A DNA stretch of 64,000 nucleotides from Sulfobacillus benefaciens (GTDB taxonomy: Bacteria; Bacillota; Sulfobacillia; Sulfobacillales; Sulfobacillaceae): the NCBI GenBank assembly GCA_003023695.1, contig PXYW01000005.1:34613-98612 (forward strand), read 5' to 3'. Below, piece by piece: positions 16,067 through 25,240 of this stretch (positions are counted from its first letter, which is position 1; each line of letters begins with the position of its first letter). A program made the position numbers and the translations under genes. Below the pieces are notes generated by a model. It worked only from the letters and a program-made list of their open reading frames with translations, did not search any database and had not been told where the DNA came from.

Positions 16067-17401
16067 CTAGACGACTTTTGCCAGTTGGCGATGAATAGCC
16101 CATGCCGCCTGCTTTCCATCCGCGACGGCGCCAACAACGGTGGCTTCCCCGGGTTTGGCCAGGCAATCCCCAATGGCATACACACCGCGAACCGAGGTTT
16201 CAAACGTCTCGGGATCTACGACGACCCGATTGTTTTGGGTTTGAGCCCCAATGGCCTCCCATAAATTTAGGGGTTTCTCTTGCCCAATAGCCCGTATCAC
16301 GGCATCTACAGGCATAATAAATTCGCTGTCCGGAATCACTTCAAGGGTTGCCCGACGATCAGTCTCTTTGCCTTCTGCCGCACGGGTACGCAGACAACGT
16401 AACGCCTCAACGCGTCCATGACCCAAAATCTCTACCGGAACAGTCCACCAACGATAAATAACGCCGTCCTGTTTGGCAAACACATACTCATACTGATAAG
16501 CCGGCATGGCGTCTTGGCCTCGACGATACAGTACCGTCACTTCCTCCGCACCAAGGCGATTGGCACAAGTGGCTGCATCCACTGCCGTGTTTCCTGCCCC
16601 AACCACCACTACACGCTTTCCGAGGCTAATGTCATCTAATGGCTGGGTCTTGGTGGCCTCAACCAGATCCAACGCATCCCAAACACCAGGAAGGTCTTCT
16701 CCGGGAATTTCAAGTCGCGGAACCCGCCCGAGGCCCACCGCCACGATGACTGCGTCAGATTGAGACCTCAGTTGTGTCCACTCCAAATCACGCCCGATAC
16801 GCACTCCAAAGTGAAATGTGGCTCCCATTTTCTTGACTAAACTCACTTCCCACAGACTCACAGCGATGGGCTCCCGATACGAGACAATACCGAAGGTATC
16901 GAGTCCGCCGCCTTCGTCCTTTTCATCATAAATATCAACGTGATACCCCATCCGACATAAGACAGCGGCAGCTCCCAGTCCAGCAGGGCCCGCCCCAACA
17001 ACGGAAACCCGGCCCCGACCTCTTACCGGCAATGGCGGCAAATCTGGAACATTGGCAGTCCTAGCATGGTCGGTGGCCACTCTCTGCAAACGTCCGATGC
17101 TGACCGGCCGACTATCCTCATTGCGCACGCAACCACCCTCGCATAGTGCTTCGGTTGGGCAAATACGTGCGCAGGTGGCTCCCAAAATATTGGCATCCAA
17201 TATGGTCCGCGCCGAAGCTTCTAAATCTCCCGTAGCAATTTGCCGAATGAACACCGGAATATCGATACCGGTGGGACACGCCTTAATGCAGGGCGCATCA
17301 TAGCAATAATAGCAACGGTTCGCCTCCTCCATCGCTTCCTTTGGCGAAAGAGGCGGAACCACCTCTTGAAACCGGCTGTCTTGATGTAATTCTATGGCCA
17401 T
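16067..17401 (-). CDS. preT: Dihydropyrimidine dehydrogenase, FAD/NAD(P)H subunit PreT
   Basis: This is the electron-input subunit that passes hydride from NAD(P)H through FAD and Fe-S clusters to PreA. The 444-residue protein has an N-terminal Cys-rich Fe-S region (CYYCYDAPCIKACPTGIDI, GATCARICPTEALCEGGC), the FAD-binding VVGAGPAGLGAAAVL, the NAD(P)-binding VVVGAGNTAVDAA, and the terminal FAD motif VYAIGDCLAKPG. This layout is shared with the small subunit of glutamate synthase, but the adjacent preA decides the role. ATG 17401 follows a GGAGG site. The spacing of 17 nt on each side fits one operon. Confidence 0.93.
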   Translation of the reverse strand: MAIELHQDSRFQEVVPPLSPKEAMEEANRCYYCYDAPCIKACPTGIDIPVFIRQIATGDLEASARTILDANILGATCARICPTEALCEGGCVRNEDSRPVSIGRLQRVATDHARTANVPDLPPLPVRGRGRVSVVGAGPAGLGAAAVLCRMGYHVDIYDEKDEGGGLDTFGIVSYREPIAVSLWEVSLVKKMGATFHFGVRIGRDLEWTQLRSQSDAVIVAVGLGRVPRLEIPGEDLPGVWDALDLVEATKTQPLDDISLGKRVVVVGAGNTAVDAATCANRLGAEEVTVLYRRGQDAMPAYQYEYVFAKQDGVIYRWWTVPVEILGHGRVEALRCLRTRAAEGKETDRRATLEVIPDSEFIMPVDAVIRAIGQEKPLNLWEAIGAQTQNNRVVVDPETFETSVRGVYAIGDCLAKPGEATVVGAVADGKQAAWAIHRQLAKVV

Positions 17402-17418
17402 ACCCCTTGCCTCCGTCT

Positions 17419-18885
17419 CTAGTACAGATTGCCCGTGCGACCACTGCCGCTGTAATCCAAAAATACAGTCTTTGTCTCAGTAAAGAACAAGGTCCCTTCA
17501 TGACCCATTTCTCGAGGGCCCAGCCCGGATGCCTTGGTCCCACCGAAGGGCATCTGAGCTTCACCGCCAATGGTTGGGTTATTCACATGGACCATGCCTA
17601 CGCTGGCTTCCTGAATGAAGTGTTGGGCTTCAATCAAATCTCTGGTGTATAAGGCAGCTGAAAGACCGTAGGGCACCGCATTGACCCATGCGATAGCGTC
17701 CTCAAACGAGTCATAGGACATCAAGGCCAAAACTGGTCCAAAAACCTCTACCTGGGCAACCGGCATATCCAAGGTGACATTTTCCAAAATGGTCGGCTGC
17801 AAAAAGTATCCTGGTTGGTCTACGCGGCGTCCGCCCAAGGCAATCCGTGCGCCACGCTGGGTGGCATCGTTGATATACCGCAGGCTGCGATCTAGTTGGC
17901 CTTGCGAGATTAATGGACCAACAGTCGATTCAGGATTGTCCGGAGGTGCCACCACCAACTTATCCACTCTCTCGATGCACAGAGCGCGGAATTCAGCCAA
18001 AATACTACGATGCACAAACACACGACTGGTCGCCGTGCATCGTTGCCCGGCAGCCCCAAAAGCGCCTTGCACTACCCCAGCCGCTGCTAAGTCTAGATCT
18101 GCGGATGGGGTCACGACGACAGCGTTTTTTCCGCCCATCTCCATCGTAATTTTTAGTGGACGACCCGCTAAAAGCTGGGATAAGTGCTGCCCTACTGCGT
18201 TGGATCCCGTAAACGAGAGCGCACGGATTCTCGGGTCGGTCGCCAGGGCTTCCCCGGCCACCGGTCCCGATCCCAACACCAAATTGACTACCCCAGGCGG
18301 TGCACCTGCTTCGGCCAAGTCCTCCACCATCCGCACGCCAATCCACGGGGTATACGAGGGAGGTTTAAACACGACGGTGTTACCTGCCACCAATGCCGGG
18401 CACATTTTCCACAGCGGAATGGCAAAAGGAAAATTCCACGGGGTAATAACGGCCACTGGTCCCAACGGTTCTCTTACGGTATAGGTGAAATTCGAACGTA
18501 TTTCTGAAGGAATGGTCTCGCCATTGAGACGAAAACCCTCTCCAGCGAAAAATTCCACCAGGTTAAGCCCTTTTTGAAATTCACCCACAGCTTCGGCCCG
18601 TGTTTTTCCCTGTTCGACCATCATCAAATGGACATATTGCTCACGGTGCTCCGTGAGAATTCTGTGGAACTGATGCAAAATCCGCCCCCGACTCGGAGCG
18701 GGCGTTTGTGCCCAACCCCTATAAGCCTCCGCTGAGGCAGAAACGGCCATATCCACATCTTGTGGCGTGCTTTCCAAGAAATCCGCCAATATTTGGTCTG
18801 GATCACTTGGACTGACATCCTGATCGAGGGATCCACCGCCTTCCATCCAACGGCCCCCAATATAATTGGTTAGACGCATTGCCAT
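17419..18885 (-). CDS. NAD(P)-dependent aldehyde dehydrogenase
   Basis: A 488-residue classical ALDH: VITPWNFPFAIPLWK, FTGSNAVGQ, catalytic Glu in MEMGGKN and catalytic Cys in GQRCTATSR, ending with a PFGGTKASGLGPRE block. Unlike the MmsA-type gene in this locus it keeps the Glu base needed for hydrolytic oxidation to the free acid. It resembles 2-oxoglutarate-semialdehyde or succinate-semialdehyde dehydrogenases. In the operon it could oxidise malonate semialdehyde to malonate or act on a related aldehyde; this is inferred. The start ATG 18885 comes 4 nt after the beta-ureidopropionase stop. Confidence 0.9.
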   Translation of the reverse strand: MAMRLTNYIGGRWMEGGGSLDQDVSPSDPDQILADFLESTPQDVDMAVSASAEAYRGWAQTPAPSRGRILHQFHRILTEHREQYVHLMMVEQGKTRAEAVGEFQKGLNLVEFFAGEGFRLNGETIPSEIRSNFTYTVREPLGPVAVITPWNFPFAIPLWKMCPALVAGNTVVFKPPSYTPWIGVRMVEDLAEAGAPPGVVNLVLGSGPVAGEALATDPRIRALSFTGSNAVGQHLSQLLAGRPLKITMEMGGKNAVVVTPSADLDLAAAGVVQGAFGAAGQRCTATSRVFVHRSILAEFRALCIERVDKLVVAPPDNPESTVGPLISQGQLDRSLRYINDATQRGARIALGGRRVDQPGYFLQPTILENVTLDMPVAQVEVFGPVLALMSYDSFEDAIAWVNAVPYGLSAALYTRDLIEAQHFIQEASVGMVHVNNPTIGGEAQMPFGGTKASGLGPREMGHEGTLFFTETKTVFLDYSGSGRTGNLY

Positions 18886-18889
18886 CCTC

Positions 18890-19777
18890 CTATAAATCCG
18901 TTAAGCGCTCATAGGTTTCTGGACGGCGATCGCGGAAAAATTGCCAGGTATTGCGGACCTCACGAATTACATCAAGGTCTGCGTCCCCAATCACTACCTC
19001 CGATTTGTCCGGGCTTCCCATGGCAACAAACTGCCCACGTGGATCGACCAAATAGCTTTCTCCATAAAAATCTCCCATGTTCCACGGCGCCTCAATCCCC
19101 ACACGGTTAATGGCGCCGAGAAAATAGCCATTGGCTACAGCATGAGCCGGTTGTTCCAGTTTCCAAAGGTATTTCGACAACCCGGCCACAGTAGCTGATG
19201 GATTAAACACGATTTCCGCGCCATTAAGGCCTAATGCACGTGCACCTTCCGGAAAATGGCGATCGTAACAAATGTAAACTCCAATTCGGCCGACCGCGGT
19301 TTCAAAGACCGGATACCCTAAATTCCCCGGTCGGAAGTAATATTTCTCCCAAAATCCTGTAGCCGGGTTTTCTCCAGCCTGGACGTGCGGCAGGTGGTTT
19401 TTGCGATATTTTCCAAGGAATTTTCCATCCGCATCTATCACCGCGGCGGTGTTATAGTACATCCCGGTAATCTCTTCTTCGTAGAGGGGAACAATCATGA
19501 CCATTCCTGTCTCTCGTGCAACTGACTGCATCAATTGCGTCGTGGGGCCATCAGGAACTTTTTCCGTAAGGTCGTACCATCGAGCGTTTTGTTCAGCACA
19601 AAAGTAGGGACCATAAAACAGCTCTTGCAAACACACCACCTGAGCACCCTTGTTCTTTGCTTCATAGATCATGCCCAAGTGTTTGTCCACTGCCGATTTT
19701 TTGTGCTCATCCAACGGACGTTCTCCCGATACCTCATGATGGGACTGAATTAAACCAACGCGTACGATGTGACTCAT
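18890..19777 (-). CDS. Beta-ureidopropionase (N-carbamoyl-beta-alanine amidohydrolase)
   Basis: A nitrilase-superfamily enzyme of 295 residues that releases beta-alanine, CO2 and ammonia from N-carbamoyl-beta-alanine. The catalytic triad is visible: Glu in CLQELFYGPYF, Lys in KYRKNHLPH and Cys in YICYDRHFPE. The FYGPYF and KYFFRPGN-like context is close to known beta-ureidopropionases and to AguB. Two ATGs are available; GGAGG directly abuts the first (19786), so the second (19777), 9 nt away, is preferred. The gene lies directly after the transporter in the operon. Confidence 0.92.
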   Translation of the reverse strand: MSHIVRVGLIQSHHEVSGERPLDEHKKSAVDKHLGMIYEAKNKGAQVVCLQELFYGPYFCAEQNARWYDLTEKVPDGPTTQLMQSVARETGMVMIVPLYEEEITGMYYNTAAVIDADGKFLGKYRKNHLPHVQAGENPATGFWEKYYFRPGNLGYPVFETAVGRIGVYICYDRHFPEGARALGLNGAEIVFNPSATVAGLSKYLWKLEQPAHAVANGYFLGAINRVGIEAPWNMGDFYGESYLVDPRGQFVAMGSPDKSEVVIGDADLDVIREVRNTWQFFRDRRPETYERLTDL

Positions 19778-19821
19778 AATTGTCATCCTCCTCTACGAGA
19801 TTTGATGATCGCCTGCAGCAT

Positions 19822-21279
19822 TTAGCCATGCTGTGGCGAAGCTGTGGCGGATTCCGGGTCAGTGGCATAGCGAGCACGCATAAGAAGAACGTAGACAACA
19901 AACGAAACCACGAACCCGACGAACCAAGAATAATTGAAGAGCCATCCTAATGCCGGAACAACTTTACCGATAAGGGAAACCACGATACCAGCAACCAATG
20001 CCCAAACCGCCAAGCTGTTGTACCCATTATGATAAAAGTACCGCCCGGATTTCTCATAAAGCTCCACAACCTTCAGAGTTTGATGCCGAAACACCCAATA
20101 GTCGGCAATTAATATGGCAGCGATAGGACCTAGAAACCCAGAATAGACATCGAGCCAGCTGAAAATGTAGATATGGGGATTAGAAATCAGCAGCCAGGGA
20201 CACATTACTATCGCTAAAATCCCCGTCAACAACCCTGCCGTCTTGAAATTTAGATATTTAGGAAACAATTGAATAAAGTCGTATGCTGGGGACACAACAT
20301 TGGCCGCCACATTTACTGAGAGGGTGGCAATCACTACAGCCCCTAGGGAAATAATCAGCAAAGCCACGTTGTGAAATTGTCCCAACAAAGTCACCGGATC
20401 CGAAATAGCGTGATGGAAGACAACAATAGTTGCGGAAGTGACCAATACTCCGATGCCTGAAAACACGGTCATTGTTGTGGGAAGCCCCAGTGCCTGACCC
20501 CAAGCTTGCGCCTTTTGGCTTTTGGCAAATCGGGTGAAATCTGGAATATTTAATGACAATGTCGACCAAAATGCCACCACGCTGGTCAACGACGGGATTT
20601 CCACCGCCCACAACGCCGCACCGTGCACCTTTGCTGGCTGGCTCAACATGGGTCCAAATCCATGAGCAGCAGTATATGCCCAAATCAGTAGCCCTATCCC
20701 TAATGCTAACACCAATGGGCCCGCCCAGGCTTCAAACCGTTTCACCGCGTTAATGCCATGAAAGATAATCCAGATGTTCAATACCCAAAACAGCATGAAC
20801 CCGATCCAGCTGCCCAGATTCATTCCAATAAAGGTAAATAACGACGAAAAGTGAGCCCATCCGGGAATCAGAATCAACAGAAAAGTTTGGATGGCCTGAC
20901 CACCGATGGCGGTTTCAATGCCAAACCATCCTGCGGCTACCAGCGCGCGAAGCAGAGCCGGCAGGCCGGCTCCGACCACCCCAAACGATGCCCGGGCAAA
21001 TACTGGAAAAGGTATCCCATATTTTGTTCCTGGATGCGAGTTTAATAAAATTGGTACCAGCACAATCAAATTACCGACTAGAACCGTTAAGATTGCCTGC
21101 CACCAGTTGAGTCCCAGCGCAATAAAGCCGCCCGCCATTAGATAGGTTGGAATATTATGCGCCATGCCAATCCATAGACTTAAGTAATTGTACAGCGTCC
21201 AGTTTTTTTGGGATTCCTCGGCCGGAGCAATGTCTTGGTTATAGCGGATTAAATCGTCTTGCGCTACTTCGTTGACCAT
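19822..21279 (-). CDS. NCS1-family nucleobase:cation symporter (probable uracil/thymine uptake)
   Basis: A 485-residue permease with about 12 hydrophobic helices. The N-terminus has the NCS1 pattern: YNQDIAPAEESQKNWTLYNY, then SLWIGMAHNIPTYLMAGG. SHPGTKYGIPFPVFARASFG is the family hallmark in helix 3. NCS1 proteins import uracil, hydantoins, allantoin or cytosine with Na+ or H+. It is the first gene of the pyrimidine degradation operon, which makes uracil, thymine or a hydantoin the likely cargo. The second ATG (21279) is preferred because the AGGAGA site lies 8 nt before it. Confidence 0.93.
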   Translation of the reverse strand: MVNEVAQDDLIRYNQDIAPAEESQKNWTLYNYLSLWIGMAHNIPTYLMAGGFIALGLNWWQAILTVLVGNLIVLVPILLNSHPGTKYGIPFPVFARASFGVVGAGLPALLRALVAAGWFGIETAIGGQAIQTFLLILIPGWAHFSSLFTFIGMNLGSWIGFMLFWVLNIWIIFHGINAVKRFEAWAGPLVLALGIGLLIWAYTAAHGFGPMLSQPAKVHGAALWAVEIPSLTSVVAFWSTLSLNIPDFTRFAKSQKAQAWGQALGLPTTMTVFSGIGVLVTSATIVVFHHAISDPVTLLGQFHNVALLIISLGAVVIATLSVNVAANVVSPAYDFIQLFPKYLNFKTAGLLTGILAIVMCPWLLISNPHIYIFSWLDVYSGFLGPIAAILIADYWVFRHQTLKVVELYEKSGRYFYHNGYNSLAVWALVAGIVVSLIGKVVPALGWLFNYSWFVGFVVSFVVYVLLMRARYATDPESATASPQHG

Positions 21280-22142
21280 GCGCATCGTCTCCTATCGTAT
21301 TTTCAAAGTACGGAACCTATTCAACGGAAAACCCCACTCAGCTGCATTTCAATTACTTAGGCATGCAGTAAAAGATACCCTTTATACAAATATGCGAATT
21401 TTTCTGTGGCATCTGTACACTCTGAATGATCGGAATTCCAATGACAATGAACTGTTGAGGATTAGATACCAAACGATGAATCCACGGCCAGTTGGTAGCT
21501 CACAGGAAAACCACCGTTTGATTGTATAATAATAAAAATAAATGTATGGTAATGCAACGATTTTTTATCCAAATGTTAGGTTTTTGGCTATCATTAGGAA
21601 TTTGTGTAAGGATTCTACGATCACCAAATTAGGTTCGGCATCCGGTGCACATCCACCACATCATATGGATCCAGAACGCACGGTGATGTCCGCCTAGTCG
21701 CACTACGGTTAAAGTGAAGACCCATAACGACCTCGCGGGACATATCCATTTGCTGGCGAGCCGGTTTGCCGCTCATCTCGCGAAGTTGGATGCAGGCTGC
21801 AGTTTTGGCATCCGCCAATCCCCGAAGGGAAGCGCTGGGAGATGCTAAGGTGCCTAGCAGACCTTTTTACACCCCATCCCCCGTCGCCACCAATGATGGG
21901 TAAGGAGCCTAAACTCTTCAGGAAACCTTTGCACTACAGTCCCCAAGAGCGTATTACAACGGCATGCTCGTAAAAGAACACCTATCGCTAATTAGCATAT
22001 ATACCGCCGTTTTCAAGGTTTTTGGCAAGTTTGCTAAGATTTTTATTCCGCCAATATGACCAACTGTCATGTACACTGTACTTGGTTACACATTAATTAT
22101 GCTATCGAGCCCAAATTCCCGTTAGCAAAGGATGGCGACCCC
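21280..22142. other. Intergenic region of about 860 bp with a GC-rich patch
   Basis: The left part (21280-21620) is AT-rich and must contain the promoter of the pyrimidine operon, but no convincing -35/-10 pair was seen. A GC-rich patch follows at about 21630-21910, whose minus strand has a 65-codon frame (21621-21818) of no recognisable family. The right part is AT-rich again. The patch may be a remnant of a mobile element or an old gene; I could not identify it. Confidence 0.4.
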
Positions 22143-22721
22143 ATGACCATTAATCTCAACATCAAACCGCTTACGCGTGATTTAGCGACGGATTATTTGA
22201 GATTTTTCGATTGGGATGCATTTCCCGTCGGAGCAGAGTGGGCTAGTTGCTATTGCTGTTTTTATCACTGCAGTATGTCCGACTCCGAGTGGGATGAACG
22301 TTCGGGCGACTTAAACAGAGAAACCGTCTCCGCTTTGATAGACCAAGGACAGCATCATGGTCTATTGGCCTACGATAACAACCGAGTGATCGGATGGTGT
22401 CACACGGCACCAAGACACACTCTCGGCAGGTTAGTACAGATGTTGAAAGATCAAGGGTATGACACCTCCGATGAACATGTGGGCAGCGTGATATGCTTCG
22501 TGATTGCCCCGCCTTATCGAGGTCGTGGTGTGGCACGCCAACTTTTGGCTTCTTGTAACCGATTTATGAAAGACCAGGGTATGACCTCAATTGAAGCTTA
22601 TCCTCCGAAAGGAAACCCCAGGATTGCCCACTATCACGGATCGCAGTCCATGTATCTGAGTTCCGGTTATACGACTGTGGCAATGCTGGATGAGTATACG
22701 GTTATGCGGGCGGCACTTTAA
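22143..22721 (+). CDS. GNAT-family N-acetyltransferase (192 aa)
   Basis: The second half has the GNAT acetyl-CoA signature: VGSVICFVIAPPYRGRGVARQLLASC, followed by a GMTSIEAYPPKG strand. The N-terminal part has a cluster of aromatic and Cys residues (WASCYCCFYHC), seen in a subset of uncharacterised GNATs. The substrate is unknown. The frame opens at 22056, but ATG 22143 starts the conserved part. The ribosome binding site (AAAGGATGG) is modest. A second, unrelated GNAT and a broken third one follow. Confidence 0.85.
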   Translation: MTINLNIKPLTRDLATDYLRFFDWDAFPVGAEWASCYCCFYHCSMSDSEWDERSGDLNRETVSALIDQGQHHGLLAYDNNRVIGWCHTAPRHTLGRLVQMLKDQGYDTSDEHVGSVICFVIAPPYRGRGVARQLLASCNRFMKDQGMTSIEAYPPKGNPRIAHYHGSQSMYLSSGYTTVAMLDEYTVMRAAL

Positions 22722-22848
22722 ATTAGAACAAATGTGGTGCGCGCAAGCAATCTCCAAAGAGATATAGCGTTGCTGATCCATTCCCTGGTTCCATGAGCGA
22801 GATGTATATTGTGGACGGGAAACGGACTAAAGATCGAGGAGGCGGCCA

Positions 22849-23370
22849 ATGAAAATTCGTGAAATGATATCACAAGACTTAATTGCAGTTGCCAGAGTCA
22901 ACGTCGATACCTTTCGAGAAACTCAAAGTGGAATCGTGCCTGATCAGTTGATTAATACATTGTCCTACGAAAGCGCTGCACGGCGATTCCAACGTCTACT
23001 CGATAACGAAGAGCAACGGTCGACGATATTTGTGGCTGAAGATTGCGGTGCAATCGTGGGTTACGCCATGGGCGGCAGGGCTAGAGAGCCAGTAGCTCAC
23101 TATGAGGGCGAGCTCTATGGGATCTACATCTTGCCCCAGTATCATGGAACAGGGGTTGGGCGCCGTCTAATGAGTGCAATGGCACGGTACCTTACGGCAC
23201 AAAGAATTTACTCCATGTTCGTTGTTGTTTTCTCGGCTAACCTACCCGCAATAAAATTTTACGAAGCCCTCGGCGGGAAAAAATGTTGTGACCGAACAAT
23301 GGCTCTTCACGGTTGGAATCTAAAAGAAGCGATTTATGGATGGGATTCGTTGAACGAACTTTGTCGTTAA
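22849..23370 (+). CDS. GNAT-family N-acetyltransferase (173 aa)
   Basis: A compact GNAT of 173 residues: KIREMISQDLIAVARVNVDTF at the start, FVAEDCGAIVGYAMGG in the middle, then LYGIYILPQYHGTGVGRRLMSAM, the acetyl-CoA loop with QxxGxG/A variant HGTGVG, and NLPAIKFYEALGGKK. The pattern is that of the common RimI/YitH-like GNATs, whose substrates vary widely. The start ATG has a strong GAGGAGG site 7 nt upstream. Gap to the previous GNAT is 127 nt. Confidence 0.9.
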   Translation: MKIREMISQDLIAVARVNVDTFRETQSGIVPDQLINTLSYESAARRFQRLLDNEEQRSTIFVAEDCGAIVGYAMGGRAREPVAHYEGELYGIYILPQYHGTGVGRRLMSAMARYLTAQRIYSMFVVVFSANLPAIKFYEALGGKKCCDRTMALHGWNLKEAIYGWDSLNELCR

Positions 23371-23430
23371 TAAGTCCAACAAAGTTCACATGTCCCCCTT
23401 ATACTTCGTCAAGTTCATTTAGAGGATTCC

Positions 23431-23956
23431 TTGTGGCCGCGAGATTCTCCCTATCTTGAATCCCCTTTACCCGATTTCCCGAGGAATTCGAAACCGAACG
23501 TTTTTAAATTCGATGCTCTCATCCCGGCGCCTCTTGGCCAACGCCGCTATCGTGGAATCCCAAAGTGCCCTAAAGCCCATGGACGACTTTTGCTGATCCT
23601 CTGCCCTGCATAGACGAATCGGAAGAGAATGTTCGCCGCGCTTATGCACGATTTGTTTTGCGAAAGGACCTTCGGTGGCATCTATTTCTACGATCGAACC
23701 AGCGATTTACCGGTAGTAGTGGCCTGCACTGCATCAATTGGGAGGCGAGACGGTTTGACATTGGGTACTGGATTCGCACCAGAGAGAGCGTCAAAGGCCT
23801 CATTTGCATGCCCTCCGCAATGAGCGCAGCCGTCACGTGGCACAACGAGCTGGGTTCCATTTGGAAGTGATCTTGCCTGGCAACGGCTGCGATGTGAACG
23901 GCATCCCCTGCGATTCTGCCATATACGCCAAAGTACGCATTTTAGATGGATCATGA
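23431..23956 (+). pseudogene. RimJ/RimL-type GNAT acetyltransferase, multiply broken
   Basis: Translating the three plus frames piecewise recovers a RimJ/RimL-like protein: PLPDFP then, in another frame, EEFETERF with a stop and IRC; ANAAIVESQSALKPMDD in a third; then DESEENVRRAYARFVLRKDLRW, SSGLHCINWEARRFDIGYWIRTRES in the long frame; and NERSRHVAQRAGFHLE through AIYAKVRILDGS at the end. The acetyl-CoA loop region (after KGLIC) lacks about 20 residues compared with the family. At least three frameshifts, one stop and a deletion mean it is dead. It ends at TGA 23954-23956. The start is approximate. Confidence 0.8.
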
Positions 23957-23986
23957 GGCTACCCATCCCCAACATGATAAAAATGT

Positions 23987-25240
23987 TCACATCTTGGTTG
24001 CCGCTACGGGAAACTTTCCTTCAACCCAGGCCGCGGCAATGATAACCAGCGGCAAGACAAGAGCCCACCCAACGAAGCTCAACGCCACGATGCTGAAACC
24101 TAATCCGAACACGGCTGCCGCGCGATGCCGGGGTTTGGCTAACAAGCGCCATCCGGCTGCCATCGCTGCAATATAAAGCACGATAAATATCGCCGATGGC
24201 CACACTATCAATTGGCTTAAGTCCAGGGGGTGAACCCACTCCACTACAAGTACAAGAACAAAGGGTACTGCCAACGCAATTAAGACGCGGCTCGGTGTGC
24301 GAAATCGCCCATGCAACTGAGCAAACGCCAATGGCAAATCTCCCGCCCGGGATTGAGCGTAAACCAAGCGGGAGAATCCCGCAACATAAGTGTGAATGGT
24401 TCCATAAGTCACCAAAATTGCCAGGACTACGATTACAGCCATGCCTTCACGTCCCAACCCCAACCCCACCAATTGAGCCAATCCATCTCCGGTTTTTCCC
24501 GGGCCATACGTGTGGGTACCGATGGTAACCACACTCACAGCAACATACAGGACGTCAATGACCATAATCGCCAATGCCAAAGATCGTGGCACATCTATAG
24601 TCGGATTGACAAACTCTTCGGCCATGTGGCCAAGCATTTCCCATCCCACAAACGCCCAAAACAACAGCGCTAAAGATTGTCCCACAGGAATCCACCCATG
24701 AGGTAGCCACGGAGAGAATGATCTAGAGTTCATATGGGGCATGGCCAAAATCACTGCCGCTAGCATCACGACAGCAATAATCACGACGATGATGGTCGCT
24801 GTCCTCCCTGACAATTCAACACCCAAGTAGTTGGCCATGATGGCTCCCGCCAATATTATCGCGGCGCCTCCAATAGTTAGAGGCCAAGACCAATGAAGAA
24901 ATGCTCGAACGTAATCCATCCCAATAACCGCTGCAGCCGGCGCCGCTACCGGCACGGTAGCCAAGTACAGATACCCAATAACACGTCCAGAAAATGTGCC
25001 GAAAGCCTCTCGTACATAAGCCGCGATGCCTCCGGCATCAGGATAACGCACCGCAAGTTGTCCCAAGGTTAAAGCAATTGGGATCATTGCTAGCGAGATT
25101 AAGACCCATACCCAAAGCGAAGCCGGCCCAGCCATGGTTGCCGTCAACGACGGCAGAACGAGAACGCCAGAGCCGAGTACTGCGGCTACGGTAAATCCGG
25201 CGCCTTCGCGCCAAGTCAATGCACGTTTAAGAGTGGTCAC
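23987..25240 (-). CDS. APC-superfamily amino acid permease
   Basis: A 417-residue integral membrane protein with about 12 hydrophobic segments. The N-terminal GAGFTVAAVLGSGVLVLPSL is the unwound helix-1 motif of APC transporters, and GGIAAYVREAFG follows in helix 3. The FVGWEMLGHMAEEF segment also fits this family. It resembles YjeH-like amino-acid exporters and importers; substrate and direction cannot be told. GTG 25240 has AGGAGG 5 nt upstream and overlaps the end of the GntR-type gene by 14 nt, so the two are co-transcribed and the permease is likely the regulator's target. Confidence 0.85.
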   Translation of the reverse strand: MTTLKRALTWREGAGFTVAAVLGSGVLVLPSLTATMAGPASLWVWVLISLAMIPIALTLGQLAVRYPDAGGIAAYVREAFGTFSGRVIGYLYLATVPVAAPAAAVIGMDYVRAFLHWSWPLTIGGAAIILAGAIMANYLGVELSGRTATIIVVIIAVVMLAAVILAMPHMNSRSFSPWLPHGWIPVGQSLALLFWAFVGWEMLGHMAEEFVNPTIDVPRSLALAIMVIDVLYVAVSVVTIGTHTYGPGKTGDGLAQLVGLGLGREGMAVIVVLAILVTYGTIHTYVAGFSRLVYAQSRAGDLPLAFAQLHGRFRTPSRVLIALAVPFVLVLVVEWVHPLDLSQLIVWPSAIFIVLYIAAMAAGWRLLAKPRHRAAAVFGLGFSIVALSFVGWALVLPLVIIAAAWVEGKFPVAATKM

